Origin: Ficedula albicollis
Taxonomy: Eukaryota > Chordata > Aves > Passeriformes > Muscicapidae
Reading direction: 5' to 3'
Length of the DNA stretch: 64,000 nucleotides
Assembly (NCBI RefSeq): GCF_000247815.1
Contig: NC_021674.1
Span: 77,645,343-77,709,342, forward strand
Of the stretch, positions 12,551 to 25,336 are shown one piece after another. The notes under the pieces are model-generated. The model was not told the DNA's origin and made no database searches. It was given only the letters and a program-made list of their open reading frames with translations. Position 1 is the stretch's first letter. The number at the start of each line of letters is the position of its first letter. The position numbers and the translations under genes were made by a program.

Positions 12551-13619
12551 CAGTTCCCACTTGTTTTGCTGTATCGAACTAACATGTAGATTATTTCCCT
12601 TTTAAAATTTGTTTTCCCATCCCAAGTAGTACATGAGGATTAAAAATCAACACTATGTAAATGCCAGAAGGACTGCATTTTAAAACCACACAGCAAACTT
12701 AAACCTTGTAGGTTGTCAAGTGACAAAGACTTTTAAACAGCATTATGAATAAGCTGTTTCAGATTTCTCAAACTTTTCATTTTATTTCAGGATTAATTGT
12801 TCACTAGCAAAAGGACATTTTTCTCATGCTAGAGTAGCTGCCTATTTCTGATACTGATGAATTTTTTAAGAAATATGAAACTTCTGTATAATTAGTTGAT
12901 AAGAACCTATTAACTGCCATTCACATTGGATTCATTAGCTCATGAAATAAAACCTTACATTTTATTTCTTATCTCTCATGATTTATTTAAGAGATCAAAA
13001 GCTTAAAAAATATCAAATTAAAAACATAAAAAATAATCTCTGAAAGTAAAAATTTCAGCTATCATACCTGATCTTTTGTTCTTAAAAATGGAAATTTGTG
13101 ATGGAGAGGTGGATGGATAGGTAGATGGAATGGGTAGATACAGATTTTCCATACAACTTTGTCATTACACAAATCTGAACTTTTAATATATTGATCTCTA
13201 AAAATCCCCATTGTTTTATCTATTATTACTTTACTACAGAAATGAGGAGTTGCTGGAAAATGCATGCAGTGTGGCAAAATGTCCATGGATATAGTGTCTA
13301 CACCGAGGACTAAGATCTTACAAGAGAATAGGCTTGGACATTGGTTTTTCATATAGCTGGTACATTGACCCAGCCTGGTACTGACCCAAAAACAAGAAGT
13401 TCAAAGTGTGGTTGGGGAAACTGGAGCCCACATGGAGAGTGTAAGAGAGAGAGGGACAGACTGCATGTGTACATGTGTGTGTTCAGCTTGCACACAGATG
13501 GTACAGGGAGGAAGTGATGGGGCAAGGGTGCCGTCCTTTGCTGTCCCATCAGGAAGAATTCATGATTTTACTCACCAAATCTACCTGTTCCAGCATAGCC
13601 TTGATGTCAACAATAAGCC

Positions 13620-13637
13620 TGTGATCTGCAGATCACA
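13620..13637. repeat. Perfect 18-bp palindrome
   Basis: TGTGATCTG followed directly by its reverse complement, with no loop. The two half sites TGATC/GATCA give it the form of a dimeric protein site, but no factor is identified. Confidence 0.85.
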
Positions 13638-14192
13638 GATGACAGAGCTGCCTGCCCCATTGTGCTGCTTGCGAGTAGGGACAGCTCAGCCAAGATGCCC
13701 TCACTGCTCGAGTGACACTTGCTGTGACACTTGTTGTTGGCTTGTTCTATGTCAAAGGGAGATTATCACACCTGAAAGAGTGACCAAACTGCCCTTCACC
13801 CTCAATGCAACTTCATTTTGGCTGAGTTAAAGCCTTTTCCTTCTGTAGTGGGTCTTGTAATACAAAATTGCAACACAGCAGCAGGACCTCTAAAGTATTG
13901 AGAGTGGTCAGTTGTGTCAGAGGAGGCTATGGTAGATGGGAGCAGCAGGAAGAAATCAGAGGAGCTGAAATCTATGTGAAGCTGGTTACTATTTAGGCAG
14001 GTTTACAAGGAGAGCTGAAGAGATACTGGCGGCTTGAGCAGAGGGGAGTGAATTTTCAGGGGGCTGCAGTAGACTCAGGTGTATACTGTGGTTGTGCTTT
14101 TCCCCCTTCTCAGATCTCTAATCAATTTCTTGGATTTTTGGCCTCTTTTTTTGATTTTTTTAAAGAACATTTCTATAGAGTTGTTCCTATTT

Positions 14193-14246
14193 AAAAAAAA
14201 ACAAAACAAAACAACAACAAAAAAATCCAACAACAACAACAACAAA
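14193..14246. repeat. A-rich (CAA)n / (CAAAA)n tract
   Basis: A run of nine A is followed by CAAAA and CAA units and ends in CAACAACAACAACAAACCCC. It could be the tail of an old retroposed sequence, but no element body is recognisable upstream. Confidence 0.75.
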
Positions 14247-16090
14247 CCCCTGAACATTTACTTAAATATGACTGAATTTTGTTTCCATATTTTTTTCTAA
14301 GTAAAGTTCAAGTGCATGGTACATTTTAACCGGTTACTTACAGCTTGCCTTTGATCTTCCAGAAAGGTTACAAAAGAGAACAAAAATGAGTCGACGGGAT
14401 TAAAATATGCATCCTTGTGTGTGAACTGGTATGCTGTTCTGGCATTGATCTTATGTCTCTAGTTTCTGTCTCTTTCACACGAATAACAGTTAAGAAATCA
14501 AAATTTTAAATATATGAATGCATTCTGTACACAGATGAATACAAAAATGCAATCAATTTTTGGTTCTCCTAGTAATGTTGGTTGCTCCTGGAAGACAATC
14601 ATACTGAGAGGAATTGCACCTTAATTTCTGCCTTTGTGAGTATGTTCAAACACACATCCACCATACACTAAAGTTTGCTGCTAACCCTAAGCTGGTAAAT
14701 GTCCTATGTCTCATAACTATATTATTACTATTCATAAAATTGGAGTTAAGAGTTTCCATGAAGTTTGACCATCTGCTAATTCATTCAGCCATGGTCACAT
14801 TAAAGAACTAGTTTATTTTTACTTTGAAATCTAAAATACCCTTTGACCGCAGTGAGATTGAAAGGGTGAGATTTAACAGGATATTCAGGTATGATAACTG
14901 AAGTTTGAAACAAAAATGTTTTTTAGACATTTAAATTCAGACAGCTCTTTGCAGAAACATGTTAGAACTTCACTAGTAAGATCCCTTAATCATATACATA
15001 ATTTCTTTTCTTTTTAGTTCTGTTGTTTAGAAATTATTCAGAACAAAAGGAGAAAACTGTTCTTCAATTTATCACTAAAACCAAGGTAGCTGATACACAA
15101 GAATTTAATTTACAGTGAAAGGAAATATTTTTAATTTGCAAAATAATAATCATTATTTGTTTGATATTTATGACCATTGTGTTTAATCATACATTTTGTT
15201 TAATGATGTTTATTATTCATGGGAAGTTGAGAACTGTACTAAAAAAACCCTTATATAAATTAATAGAGCTGTAAAATCTCAAGCACTTTTTTGTGTGTTT
15301 TTAATCAGTAAGAGCAAAAGTGTCACTGAAAAAGAAATATGACAATAAATAGAAAGCCTTGACTTTCACTAGCATTTTGATACACATTTTCACATGACCT
15401 CTTCAGCATAGAGCTACAAACTAAGGAGTCTTACAAACAAGACAAAGTAAGGAGAGATGTGCAGGAGTAAAGCAGAAGTATAAACATGAGTGCAAATGAG
15501 CAGAAGACATTTGAATCTGAATGGTCAGTTAATGATTCAATTAGTTTTTCACTATGATAATCCTTAATTAAACTATGATAATCCTTCTCTACTAGGTCTC
15601 CATATTGAAGCCTTTGAAAGGAAGAATGTAAAGTATCTTCAGAAAATTCTAAGAAAAAAGAGTATATCTTTTAGTAAACTGCTGCTGCTTTCCAACAAAC
15701 TGCTCCTTATAAACAAAAATGTGGATGCCAGACAGACATTTTACTGAGTGTAAGATTTGGAACAGGCTTGGTTTGAATAAAAGCTATCAATCAGAAGTGA
15801 TTCCCTCAGTTATGCAGGCTTATTGAAGTGCAAGCCTGGCTTCAGGATTGGTGATAACCTAGTAAATCATACATACTGTGACTTATCTCTTTATCCTTTC
15901 CTATTCTGATCACTTGATATTTATCTTTTCCCCATGCACTTTATTTTTCCATTTTCCATTCTTTCTCCCCTCCACAACTTGGAAGTTTCCTTAATATCTC
16001 CTCAATTTCTCAATATTGTAGAGATATGGAAATAGAGCTTTCAAAATTGCATATACATATCTGTATGTACAGATACATGTCCATGAGTAT

Positions 16091-16860
16091 TTTACCATAT
16101 GAAGGCTCTGTAAAGATGGCATTCTGATTCGTGGTTTCTGAAGGGCAGATGTTCAGAGAGGTGACTGAGGCTGTTTATTACGACTGGTGCTAATGTGTAC
16201 AAAGGACTGATTAAAACACACAATGATTGACATTTGGCAACGAGGCAGCACAAAACTCCCAGCTCTTTGTGTTGTGCTAAAATTAAGCAATGGTTACATG
16301 GAGTCAAATAACTGTTAAGTAATGACTTACATTAATGGATTATTTTAAAATCCCGAGAAGTTATCTGATTACTTCACAGGCTAACAAATAAAGCTGTTTA
16401 CTCAACTACTTTTCTTGGCAGTCCTGTCATGCCCAACCACAGCATGAATGATTATTAATGAATGATATTATGGTAGCCATGGTGTTCAGTATGGCCTCAG
16501 TCTCACTACATAATTTGAATGCCTCATGCAAACAGTTAGACACTTGTGATCTATTGCTTCTATGAGAAAGTAATCATGAGCAGACAATTGATTACCATTT
16601 TTGGGTCCCATAATTTGTCTCAACCATTTTCAGTAGGAAACTAGGTGATGGCTACACATAATCTTTTCCAGCAAGGATAAATGTTTGTTCTGGTATAATA
16701 TAAGTCTTCTGTAGATTTCATGAGCTCCTCAAATTAACCCGAATGAGAATTTATTCTGATAAGAGTTAGACTAAAATTATAATATCTGCCTCATTCATAT
16801 TACCTAGTCAATGTATTTTAAACTGACCTATGTTAATTACCTGCAAGGCTGCTATATAAA
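16091..16860. promoter_or_regulatory. Possible conserved non-coding element block
   Basis: This stretch differs from its neighbours: it has few simple repeats, mixed composition and a high density of homeodomain-type words (TAATGA, ATTAATGAATGA, TTAATTA-like) next to CCATGGT- and CAGGC-type words. Vertebrate developmental enhancers often look like this. It is an impression from composition and motifs; no alignment was possible and no coding frame is supported. Confidence 0.25.
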
Positions 16861-18403
16861 GCAGGGATGAAAAAGGGGCGGGGGCAAATTTCCTCTTCTA
16901 GGGTATGGACTGAGCAGGCAGAGATGTGAGCTTCAGTGCCTCTCACCTGCTGTGGGGATGAACTCCCTTTCCTCCTGTTGAACCTTGCACACAGGCACAG
17001 GTTTCCATATCACTGTGTTTCACGTGGCCATCTTTGCCTCACAGGCCCATCCTCCTTCCCTCCCTCCCATCAGTTTTGCCTTGGGCTATTGCAACAAAAT
17101 CTGAGTCTTTAGAGTCAGAGCTTTAGATGGGAGAGTCACATAAGCCGCACAAAATGCCTGTTAATGTTTCTAGATTATAATGAAAATATTCTTCACCTAT
17201 TAATCACATATGCCCCTATATGTATATATATGAAGGGATAAAAAGGAAACTAGAACATTGTAAATAAATTGAGGTGAAGCTAACATTGGAACAAAGCACC
17301 ATGCAACCCTCTTTTTAACACTTAAAAATATAATAAAAGTTGTGTGTGGGTGTTCTGCATCAGCTTGGATTTAGCATTTTAAAAATTCCAAATGTTGGTT
17401 AAGCTATAATTATGTTTCAAAATAATTTTTTTTAACATGTTGCTTTGTGTTTTTAATACCATGTATCAAACATCCTCAATTAAATAAAAAATATGTTATG
17501 CAATTGCTATTATTATGAAAGCTGCTGGGTACATTCCAGTACCCTCTGCAGGAAGAAACACTTTTCTTTAAAACAATAAACACAACTTGTCAGTTCCTTC
17601 AACTTTACAAGATAATGAGATGCATTTTTTTTTTTTGAGAAGAAAATTTTATTTTTAACCACTGAAGAGGCATATTTTTTAAATTAATTGATGCAATAAA
17701 TGCAACTCATTACATTATTGAGAAATTGCTAGTGCTTAAATATGAGATTAATTCTATTTTTTACTTAGTCTTGTTATCTGACTCATTGCATTGTTTTATT
17801 TAAAATTTTAAGTTAGCAAATTTTTCTTCAAGTAAGACAGAACATTTCTGATTAGGGATGATTGCAAGCCCTTAATTCAATTCTGAGATGATGAATATAG
17901 GCTTTAAATGTCCAATTGATGAGAAAGACCTCAGTTCCTCTCCTCTTAGTTTTAGTTTGCGTTCCTCTCGTCTTAGTTTTAGTTTGCGTATGTGTGTAAG
18001 GAACATTATTACAGAGTAAAGATGCATATGCAGTTATAAATGCTTACAACTGAAAACTTTAAAAAGCTACTTAAAAGAAAAATATATCTAATCATATATT
18101 GAAGAAGTTATATAGAAATAAATATAGGTGTGCTGGAGACTTTTAAAAAAACACAACCACAAAAAAAAACAAACCACAAAAGCAAGGGAATCTAGGCAGC
18201 AGAAGGAAATCAGAAAGTACAGTATAATGAATTTTACCTAGTTCCAGGGCCTCTGACTTTTGGAAGACACCAGAAATCTGCAACAAAAATAACCTATTTC
18301 ATACCGAAATTACTCAGCAAAGTTTGTTCTAATGCCTTGGTTGTTCAAATATTAATGTACGGTAGCACTTTTCAGGCACACAGACCCACTATCTCACTGA
18401 GTG

Positions 18404-18404
<1 letters not shown>
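16861..18404. other. AT-rich sequence, no gene recognised
   Basis: Low-GC unique sequence with a TATATGTATATATATGA run near 17217 and a 27-bp duplication at 17935-17988. No exon or element supported. Confidence 0.5.
17935..17988. repeat. 27-bp tandem duplication
   Basis: Copies at 17935-17961 and 17962-17988 abut directly and differ at one base (C versus G). The unit contains TTAGTTTTAGTTTGCG. This is the smallest member of the two-copy duplication series. Confidence 0.88.
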
Positions 18405-18436
<32 letters not shown>

Positions 18437-18482
18437 GGGGGGAAAAAAAAAAAAAAAAAAAAAAAAAGGAAAAAAAAGAAAG
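18405..18482. repeat. A24-G14-A25 homopolymer composite
   Basis: A run of 24 A (18405-18428), 14 G (18429-18442) and 25 A (18443-18467), then an A-rich tail with isolated Gs. It is one of four poly-A to poly-G transitions in the window, all with purines on the plus strand. Run lengths should be treated as approximate, since homopolymers are error-prone in any assembly. Confidence 0.8.
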
Positions 18483-19100
18483 AAAAAATCATTTATGAAA
18501 ATATTTGAAATTAAAACCTCAGTTTTGTGCTGATAATAACTTCAGTCTATTACCTACCATGCTTGTGCTATATTATGCAATGAAACAACTACAACAACAA
18601 ATAAAAGGAGGATATGAAAATACCAACTAGCTATTTCAGAAGGTCATCTGTGACATTTTTTCAGCCTGATTTCAAAATATCAAATGAGATCACAGAAACC
18701 AAGTATTCTTTTCAATCCTTCTCTTTCTTTATTATTCATTTGTCTGATATAATTTGCAGCAATGGTTTACATGCAAATTGCAGATTTAAAGTGTTACATA
18801 AATAAAACTCAAGCCTTTTCTTTTCTCAATGCCTTTTGGTGCATTATAGCATAGATAATTTAGACTCAAGCTGTTCTAAGTGCATACAATTATATTTGAT
18901 TTAGGTCAGTCACCCTTCTACAGGCCAACTAATATTTTCATTTTAAATCCAAGTGGATTTTTTCCAGTGCTAAAGATTTCAGAATGTGTAGAATATAACC
19001 CTTATGGATAGGGTTCATAGATATTTTGGCTGCACATATTCTCCTAGAACTTGCCAAATGTCACTATTTACTTCTAGAATGCTTCTATGATTTCCTTCCT

Positions 19101-20612
19101 GGAATCCTTCCTTCCTTCCTTCCTGGAATCCTTCCTTCCTTCCTTCCTGGAATCCTTCCTTCCTTCCTTCCTGGAATCCTTCCTTCCTTCCTTCCTGGAA
19201 TCCTTCCTTCCTTCCTTCCTGGAATCCTTCCTTCCTTCCTTCCTGGAATCCTTCCTTCCTTCCTTCCTGGAATCCTTCCTTCCTTCCTTCCTGGAATCCT
19301 TCCTTCCTTCCTTCCTGGAATCCTTCCTTCCTTCCTTCCTGGAATCCTTCCTTCCTTCCTTCCTGGAATCCTTCCTTCCTTCCTTCCTGGAATCCTTCCT
19401 TCCTTCCTTCCTGGAATCCTTCCTTCCTTCCTTCCTGGAATCCTTCCTTCCTTCCTTCCTGGAATCCTTCCTTCCTTCCTTCCTGGAATCCTTCCTTCCT
19501 TCCTTCCTGGAATCCTTCCTTCCTTCCTTCCTGGAATCCTTCCTTCCTTCCTTCCTGGAATCCTTCCTTCCTTCCTTCCTGGAATCCTTCCTTCCTTCCT
19601 TCCTGGAATCCTTCCTTCCTTCCTTCCTGGAATCCTTCCTTCCTTCCTTCCTGGAATCCTTCCTTCCTTCCTTCCTGGAATCCTTCCTTCCTTCCTTCCT
19701 GGAATCCTTCCTTCCTTCCTTCCTGGAATCCTTCCTTCCTTCCTTCCTGGAATCCTTCCTTCCTTCCTTCCTGGAATCCTTCCTTCCTTCCTTCCTGGAA
19801 TCCTTCCTTCCTTCCTTCCTGGAATCCTTCCTTCCTTCCTTCCTGGAATCCTTCCTTCCTTCCTTCCTGGAATCCTTCCTTCCTTCCTTCCTGGAATCCT
19901 TCCTTCCTTCCTTCCTGGAATCCTTCCTTCCTTCCTTCCTGGAATCCTTCCTTCCTTCCTTCCTGGAATCCTTCCTTCCTTCCTTCCTGGAATCCTTCCT
20001 TCCTTCCTTCCTGGAATCCTTCCTTCCTTCCTTCCTGGAATCCTTCCTTCCTTCCTTCCTGGAATCCTTCCTTCCTTCCTTCCTGGAATCCTTCCTTCCT
20101 TCCTTCCTGGAATCCTTCCTTCCTTCCTTCCTGGAATCCTTCCTTCCTTCCTTCCTGGAATCCTTCCTTCCTTCCTTCCTGGAATCCTTCCTTCCTTCCT
20201 TCCTGGAATCCTTCCTTCCTTCCTTCCTGGAATCCTTCCTTCCTTCCTTCCTGGAATCCTTCCTTCCTTCCTTCCTGGAATCCTTCCTTCCTTCCTTCCT
20301 GGAATCCTTCCTTCCTTCCTTCCTGGAATCCTTCCTTCCTTCCTTCCTGGAATCCTTCCTTCCTTCCTTCCTGGAATCCTTCCTTCCTTCCTTCCTGGAA
20401 TCCTTCCTTCCTTCCTTCCTGGAATCCTTCCTTCCTTCCTTCCTGGAATCCTTCCTTCCTTCCTTCCTGGAATCCTTCCTTCCTTCCTTCCTGGAATCCT
20501 TCCTTCCTTCCTTCCTGGAATCCTTCCTTCCTTCCTTCCTGGAATCCTTCCTTCCTTCCTTCCTGGAATCCTTCCTTCCTTCCTTCCTGGAATCCTTCCT
20601 TCCTTCTTTCTT
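19101..20612. repeat. 24-bp satellite, about 62 perfect copies
   Basis: The unit is GGAATCC(TTCC)4T, 24 bp. GGAATC starts recur every 24 bp from 19101 to 20589, giving 62 complete units with no mismatch that I can see, followed by a partial unit decaying into TTTC. Because 24 is a multiple of three, the array stays open in translation (a 556-codon plus-strand frame of repeated octapeptide FLPGILPS). This is a by-product and not a gene. The minus strand carries dense GGAA words (four per unit). Confidence 0.95.
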
Positions 20613-23600
20613 TCTTTTCTCTATAATATTTCAGGTAAATCCTTAGGATTCTTGTTACTACTAACTTGCTTAAGGTCCTGTTTCCAGATGAGATGAAAAA
20701 TTAAAAAGCTTGTGAATGCAAAGGTAATCAAGAAGATATTTTCTTTTCAGATGAAGAAATGATAAAGCTTAAGCAGGCAGAAAACTAGGACTAGCAAAAT
20801 TTGGTAAGAGTTGCAGACTTGTATTATTGCGTGTAAATAAAAAGGAGCTCAGGATTCCTTTATATATGAGCAATAAGTCTTTAAAATACTATCTTGTGCC
20901 CTTTATGTAGAACTACTCTATTTTTAGCTATTCCTTTTCCACAGGAAAGTGCTAACAAGATTTCATAAAACTAGTAGTTTGGTTCATTTATTGTCATTAG
21001 CACAGGCCAGAGAAAGACTAGACTAAGGAGACCTGATTTAATGGCAAAGCAGTCTTTGGTCTAAGCCAAAAACCAGCTGAAAATTACAGTCCAAGCATCA
21101 TAAGAGTAAAGCCATGAAAGCTGATTGTTTTTAGGCCCCAAAGGAGGCTGCTTAGTCTACTAAAGTTCTCAGAAATTTACATGTTTTCCCCTTCCCTCTC
21201 TTTCAGCTGTACTCCAAAATACTCCATAATTAAGTATGTATAGACACCATATTTGCTATACCAGATGCAATGTTCACAGTTATATCACTGAAAATGATCA
21301 ATTGTGAGCTTACACTGACCACTCATTCTAACAGCTCATGGTTTCCTTTCAGCCAAGATGAGGCAAAGCCAAGAACAGCCATAAATATATTACAAGATCA
21401 TAATCAGTGGAAGGTAAAGCCCAACAAAATAAAATATTTTCTAGAAAATATAGCAGACACAACCATCTCTTTTTTCCTTGTTCCCTGGAACATTAAATTG
21501 TTATCCTGAGGCAAACATTTATAGCATATTGTACAATAAAGAAATGAAATAAATCTATCTAAGAAACTGAATACTTAAAGTCTGAATTTCCACCTTATAT
21601 TTTAAGTCTATTAGCATGTACTTGAAAGTCTCAATGACATAAAATGTATCCAAGTAAATAGAGAAAAGTTTTCAAATATTGGCTTTTCACACTACCTTTC
21701 AACCATTGGATTACTATAATTTCTTAATCTAAACTTTTACTGCATTTCCCTGAAATGCTATACTTTAAATATAAAGAAAGTGTTTGCGGCACTTTTAGTT
21801 GCCATGGTCAGATTGATTACTGAGTGATGGATTCATACCATTGGACATGAATGAATACCATTTTTAAAGCAAAGTGCAATATTAAGAAAGATCCATACAG
21901 ACATTAAGAAGATAAAGATTACAAGAGAGACAGAAATAACAACAAAAAAATTCTGATTTCCCAAAGTTTCCTTGCATGCAAGGAAAATTGTGATTCATGG
22001 ATAGAAAGAAGCAAAAACCACCAAAGCTGTCTTCACAGAAAATGATAAATCCTCAAATTAGAGGCATATTTTAAAAGAAGAACTCTGTAATAGGATCTTT
22101 AACAGATTTAATTTCTTAATAAAGCCACAGAGGTAATAATTTTTATTAATAAACTGTTTTTATGGCCAAGAAATCCAGTGGCACAGTCTATTAAGGCTGC
22201 CGGACAGTGTGTGCGAGCTGCTTCCTTGGGACTGACTGCTCCTACTCCATGCTAATTTCTGGAAGGAGTCTGGAAGCAGGTTGAGTAATCTTGTCTCAGG
22301 AGAGAAACAGACCAGTTATTCCTTCAGAAAAGTAATGGGGCAAATAACCAGATGTTCACACGATTCAAAAGTTGGGGAACGCTTCCCAGTACATTTTAAT
22401 TTGCTATCAAGGTTTCGCTATAATGAAAGCAGTGAAGAGTAATAAAGTCAGGATCAGGGCGTATGAAGACTCCATCAGGCTTTTACTGGGTTTTCTGGTA
22501 TGTGTTCCTCCTCTACTGTATGATATCCATTCAGTATCTCTGTCAGAGTAATCAGTATAAATCCTCTACTGAATGGGAGATTACACAGGATTAAGACACT
22601 GCCTATTCAGCTGGCTATAGCCTCAGTTTCTTTACACTTTTATTTTTCCTGAGTTGGCTATTGAACAAAATAATAGCGATAAAAATATTTCCTCTGGTTC
22701 ATATACGATGTCTAGTATGGATTTTATCATGGGTAGTTTTGGTACTTTATTACAAAAAAAAGAACCTTCCTTCTATGTTTTAAAAGAGAATTACTGAAAA
22801 GAGAAAGTTTCAGCTATTTGTGGAAAATATATTTTATAGTGGAACAGCTATACAGTGGAGATACCTGGGTTTTTAAAGGTCACTCTGAATATTAAATTTT
22901 CAGCTTTTTTAAAAAATATTGTAAATTCTAAGCAAATAATTTAACCCTTTAGGCCTCAGTTTTTTGTCCACAAAATGTACACAATGAAGATTTTTCTCAT
23001 CTCACTTGTGTCTGTCTTTGAATTTTTCAAGAGCAAAATTACAGTCTCTAATTTCAAAAATGTGTATATATTTACAAAGGGACTGATGCTTCAATAAATT
23101 TAATAAATTCCAGTGGAAGGATTTTCCTTAAATAATGCACACCAGAACAAAGAAATTACAGGATATATGGCAAGGTAATGACCCATAAAACTTCCAGATT
23201 TCCAGTTCTAAAGTTGATTTGCAGGCGAAGATTTCTGGGTTAATATGTACATTTCTTCTTGAGTTGTCCGAGTGTATAAGTATCCTTTTATCTTCACCTC
23301 ACAATGAAGAAAATGGAGAACAAAAACCATAGAAAGAATGTTTACCCTACCTTTTCTCTGTTTTAAAACTTCAAACATTAAAACACAAAATCCCTTGGAT
23401 ACAGACCTCATCAGCTACACACAAAAGCTAATTTATATCTGCTCAAAATATTCCCCGAGAGGCATGTCTGCCTCACACAGTGAGGTGTTGTGCAATGGTC
23501 TCTGTGCTGTCTTTGAGCAAGTTGGAGCATCTGCCCAGCAGCAAACAGCAGAGAGATTGCCAGGGTGCGACATCATCGGAGCATTACTCAGTGCAGGCAT

Positions 23601-24892
23601 GCCCTGGGTTTGCTGGGCTGCTCTCCTTTGCAAACACCTCCACCCACCTACACTGCTGATTTCTAGAACAAAAGACATCCAACTGACAGCAGACCTGAAT
23701 CAAAACCTGAAGATCACCTACCTTTAGAATTTGGAAAGTTTGGGTTCAGATCCAGTGTTTCTGCCTGACTCAGGTTACTTTATCCACAACCAAAACTAAA
23801 TCTTGGACTGGGCACATTCAGGTGCCATGCACATTTGGATCTGCATCTAGGACTTAATAATTTTTATGACTGGTGACACCATTCATTGAGTTTGCAAGCC
23901 TAGTATAATTTGAAATATTGTAGGGAATATCTGATTGGCTAAATCAGATTATGTGACTGACTCAAGTATTAGATATGTTGCAAGATTGAGATAAAGATGA
24001 TCCTCAATCATCAGCTTATTCATCAGAGAGAGGAGGGAGAAGCAGAGTTAGTCCAGTTGTCCACACAGAGGCATCCAGTGACATTTGGGATACCTGCAGT
24101 TACTTGTCCAGGTCTCCAGTCTCCTACAAGTTTTGTGACATATCTGCCCCTTTTGTCTAGATGTCTCAGATATCCTGAGAGATCCCAAAGGACACTACAT
24201 GCTTGTGTATGGTCATCACAGACAATTGAATCATGGCCTAATTGTTTACAATAGCCATCGATCATACTTGTAGAAAACTACAAAGAGAGAATTTAATTCA
24301 AAATCAAGACACCTAAATTTTGGTGTCCACATGCAGTTATTTCAAATGACATCAAGCATTTATATGTAGACAACTCAGCTAAACCTTCACTGGTTTTGGA
24401 TCTGTAATCTGCATGGGAGGTCTGTTCTGATTCTCAGTATCCTGAATGTCACAATTGGTGTGCACAATTTTAGCACTTTAACACTTTAAACTTGGAACAA
24501 ACAAAAGGATAATGATACCTTTAAAATGTTAATCAAGTTTTTCTTCCTCTTGAGAAATAATACTCTCAGTCCTACCCACTCCTTTGTTGAGATGAAAAGC
24601 AACTTGTGTATTTAGGTAGATTTCCTCCTTCAGAATGAGTGTGTGAATATGTGTGTAGGTGTTTTGGATAGAGAGGGCAGTCAGGCAGTCAGCAGAGCTG
24701 AAACACACCTTCATTAAGACAAAATGTCAATGAAATATGTTGTTCCACTCCATACCAATCTTAAAGGCAAAGATTAAAAAAGAAAATAATCACAAAATAA
24801 ATAGACCAGATATTTTTACGAAACTGTGCAAGTAGCTGAAATGGATAACTGATAGTTCATACTCTGCAAAATTCCTCAGGAACTAATATTAT
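20613..24892. other. Mostly unique sequence, no gene recognised
   Basis: Non-coding DNA with a perfect 20-bp palindrome at 21967-21986. The segment at about 22185-22470 has a mixed, non-repetitive composition that could be a conserved non-coding element. A less AT-rich stretch at 23465-23650 carries overlapping open frames on both strands (up to 129 codons) without domain signatures. Confidence 0.5.
21967..21986. repeat. Perfect 20-bp palindrome
   Basis: TTTCCTTGCA joined directly to its reverse complement. The centre, TTGCATGCAA, overlaps octamer-like (ATGCAA) and C/EBP-like half sites, so it could be a dimeric factor site. A chance 20-bp perfect palindrome is expected only about 0.06 times in 64 kb of random sequence. 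Confidence 0.88.
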
Positions 24893-24942
24893 TCCCGTCC
24901 CGTCCCATCCCATCTCTTCTCCCCTTCCCCCTTTCCCCTTCC
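24893..24942. repeat. Polypyrimidine tract with CCCGT/CCCAT pentamers
   Basis: Two CCCGT and two CCCAT pentamers are followed by CT-rich sequence (CCCCTTCCCCCTTTCCCC). It is a short, degenerate pyrimidine tract on the plus strand. Confidence 0.75.
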
Positions 24943-25223
24943 ATTAATATTAAGTTAAGAAATGGAGATATGTAAAAGAGGCATTGCTCTTTTCTGGGCT
25001 ATGTGTGCTCTTTAGCAAAGGTGGCTTTTCTGCTTTTCTTATTTTTTTATTTTTCCTCTGTAGAAGCTGCTCCTTGCTGAAGGTAAGGAGCGAGGCCGAA
25101 GAGGCTCTTACAGAGCAGCTGATAGATTTCACATGATTATAAGGCTGTGCCCCCAGTAACTGGGGGAGCGATTTCGTCTGCATCTGTGAGACCTTACTGC
25201 CACGATCTTTGTTTCCATTTCCG

Positions 25224-25336
25224 TTTCCTTTGTGTTCTCCAGTCAGTCCAAGTGTGTGCACTGACTTTCAGTTATTTCCTTTGTGTTCTCCAGTGCAAAT
25301 GCGGGTCAGTCCAAGTGTGTGCACTGACTTTCAGTT
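25224..25336. repeat. About 50-bp tandem duplication with internal insertion
   Basis: Copies at 25224-25274 and 25275-25336 share TTTCCTTTGTGTTCTCCAGT and CAGTCCAAGTGTGTGCACTG blocks. The second copy has about a dozen extra bases between the two blocks. The copies otherwise look identical. Confidence 0.85.

Larger units (their letters stand above)
12551..16090. other. AT-rich sequence, no gene recognised
   Basis: Unique DNA with short open frames only. It holds a perfect 18-bp palindrome (13620-13637), an A-rich CAA tract (14193-14246) and a small repeated 15-mer (15551-15565 and 15572-15586). The 140-codon frame at 13408-13830 lies in less AT-rich DNA but shows no domain. Confidence 0.5.

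Noticed and set aside
19101..20612. CRISPR-like array
   Set aside because: Identical units follow one another without unique spacers, and the genome is vertebrate.
19026..20696. 556-codon plus-strand open frame of repeated FLPGILPS
   Set aside because: It is the translation of a 24-bp tandem array whose length is a multiple of three; a second frame is equally open, and no promoter, splice or domain evidence exists.
23338..23727. Overlapping open frames in a less AT-rich stretch
   Set aside because: Frames are open on both strands, which reflects composition; no domain or splice pair was found.
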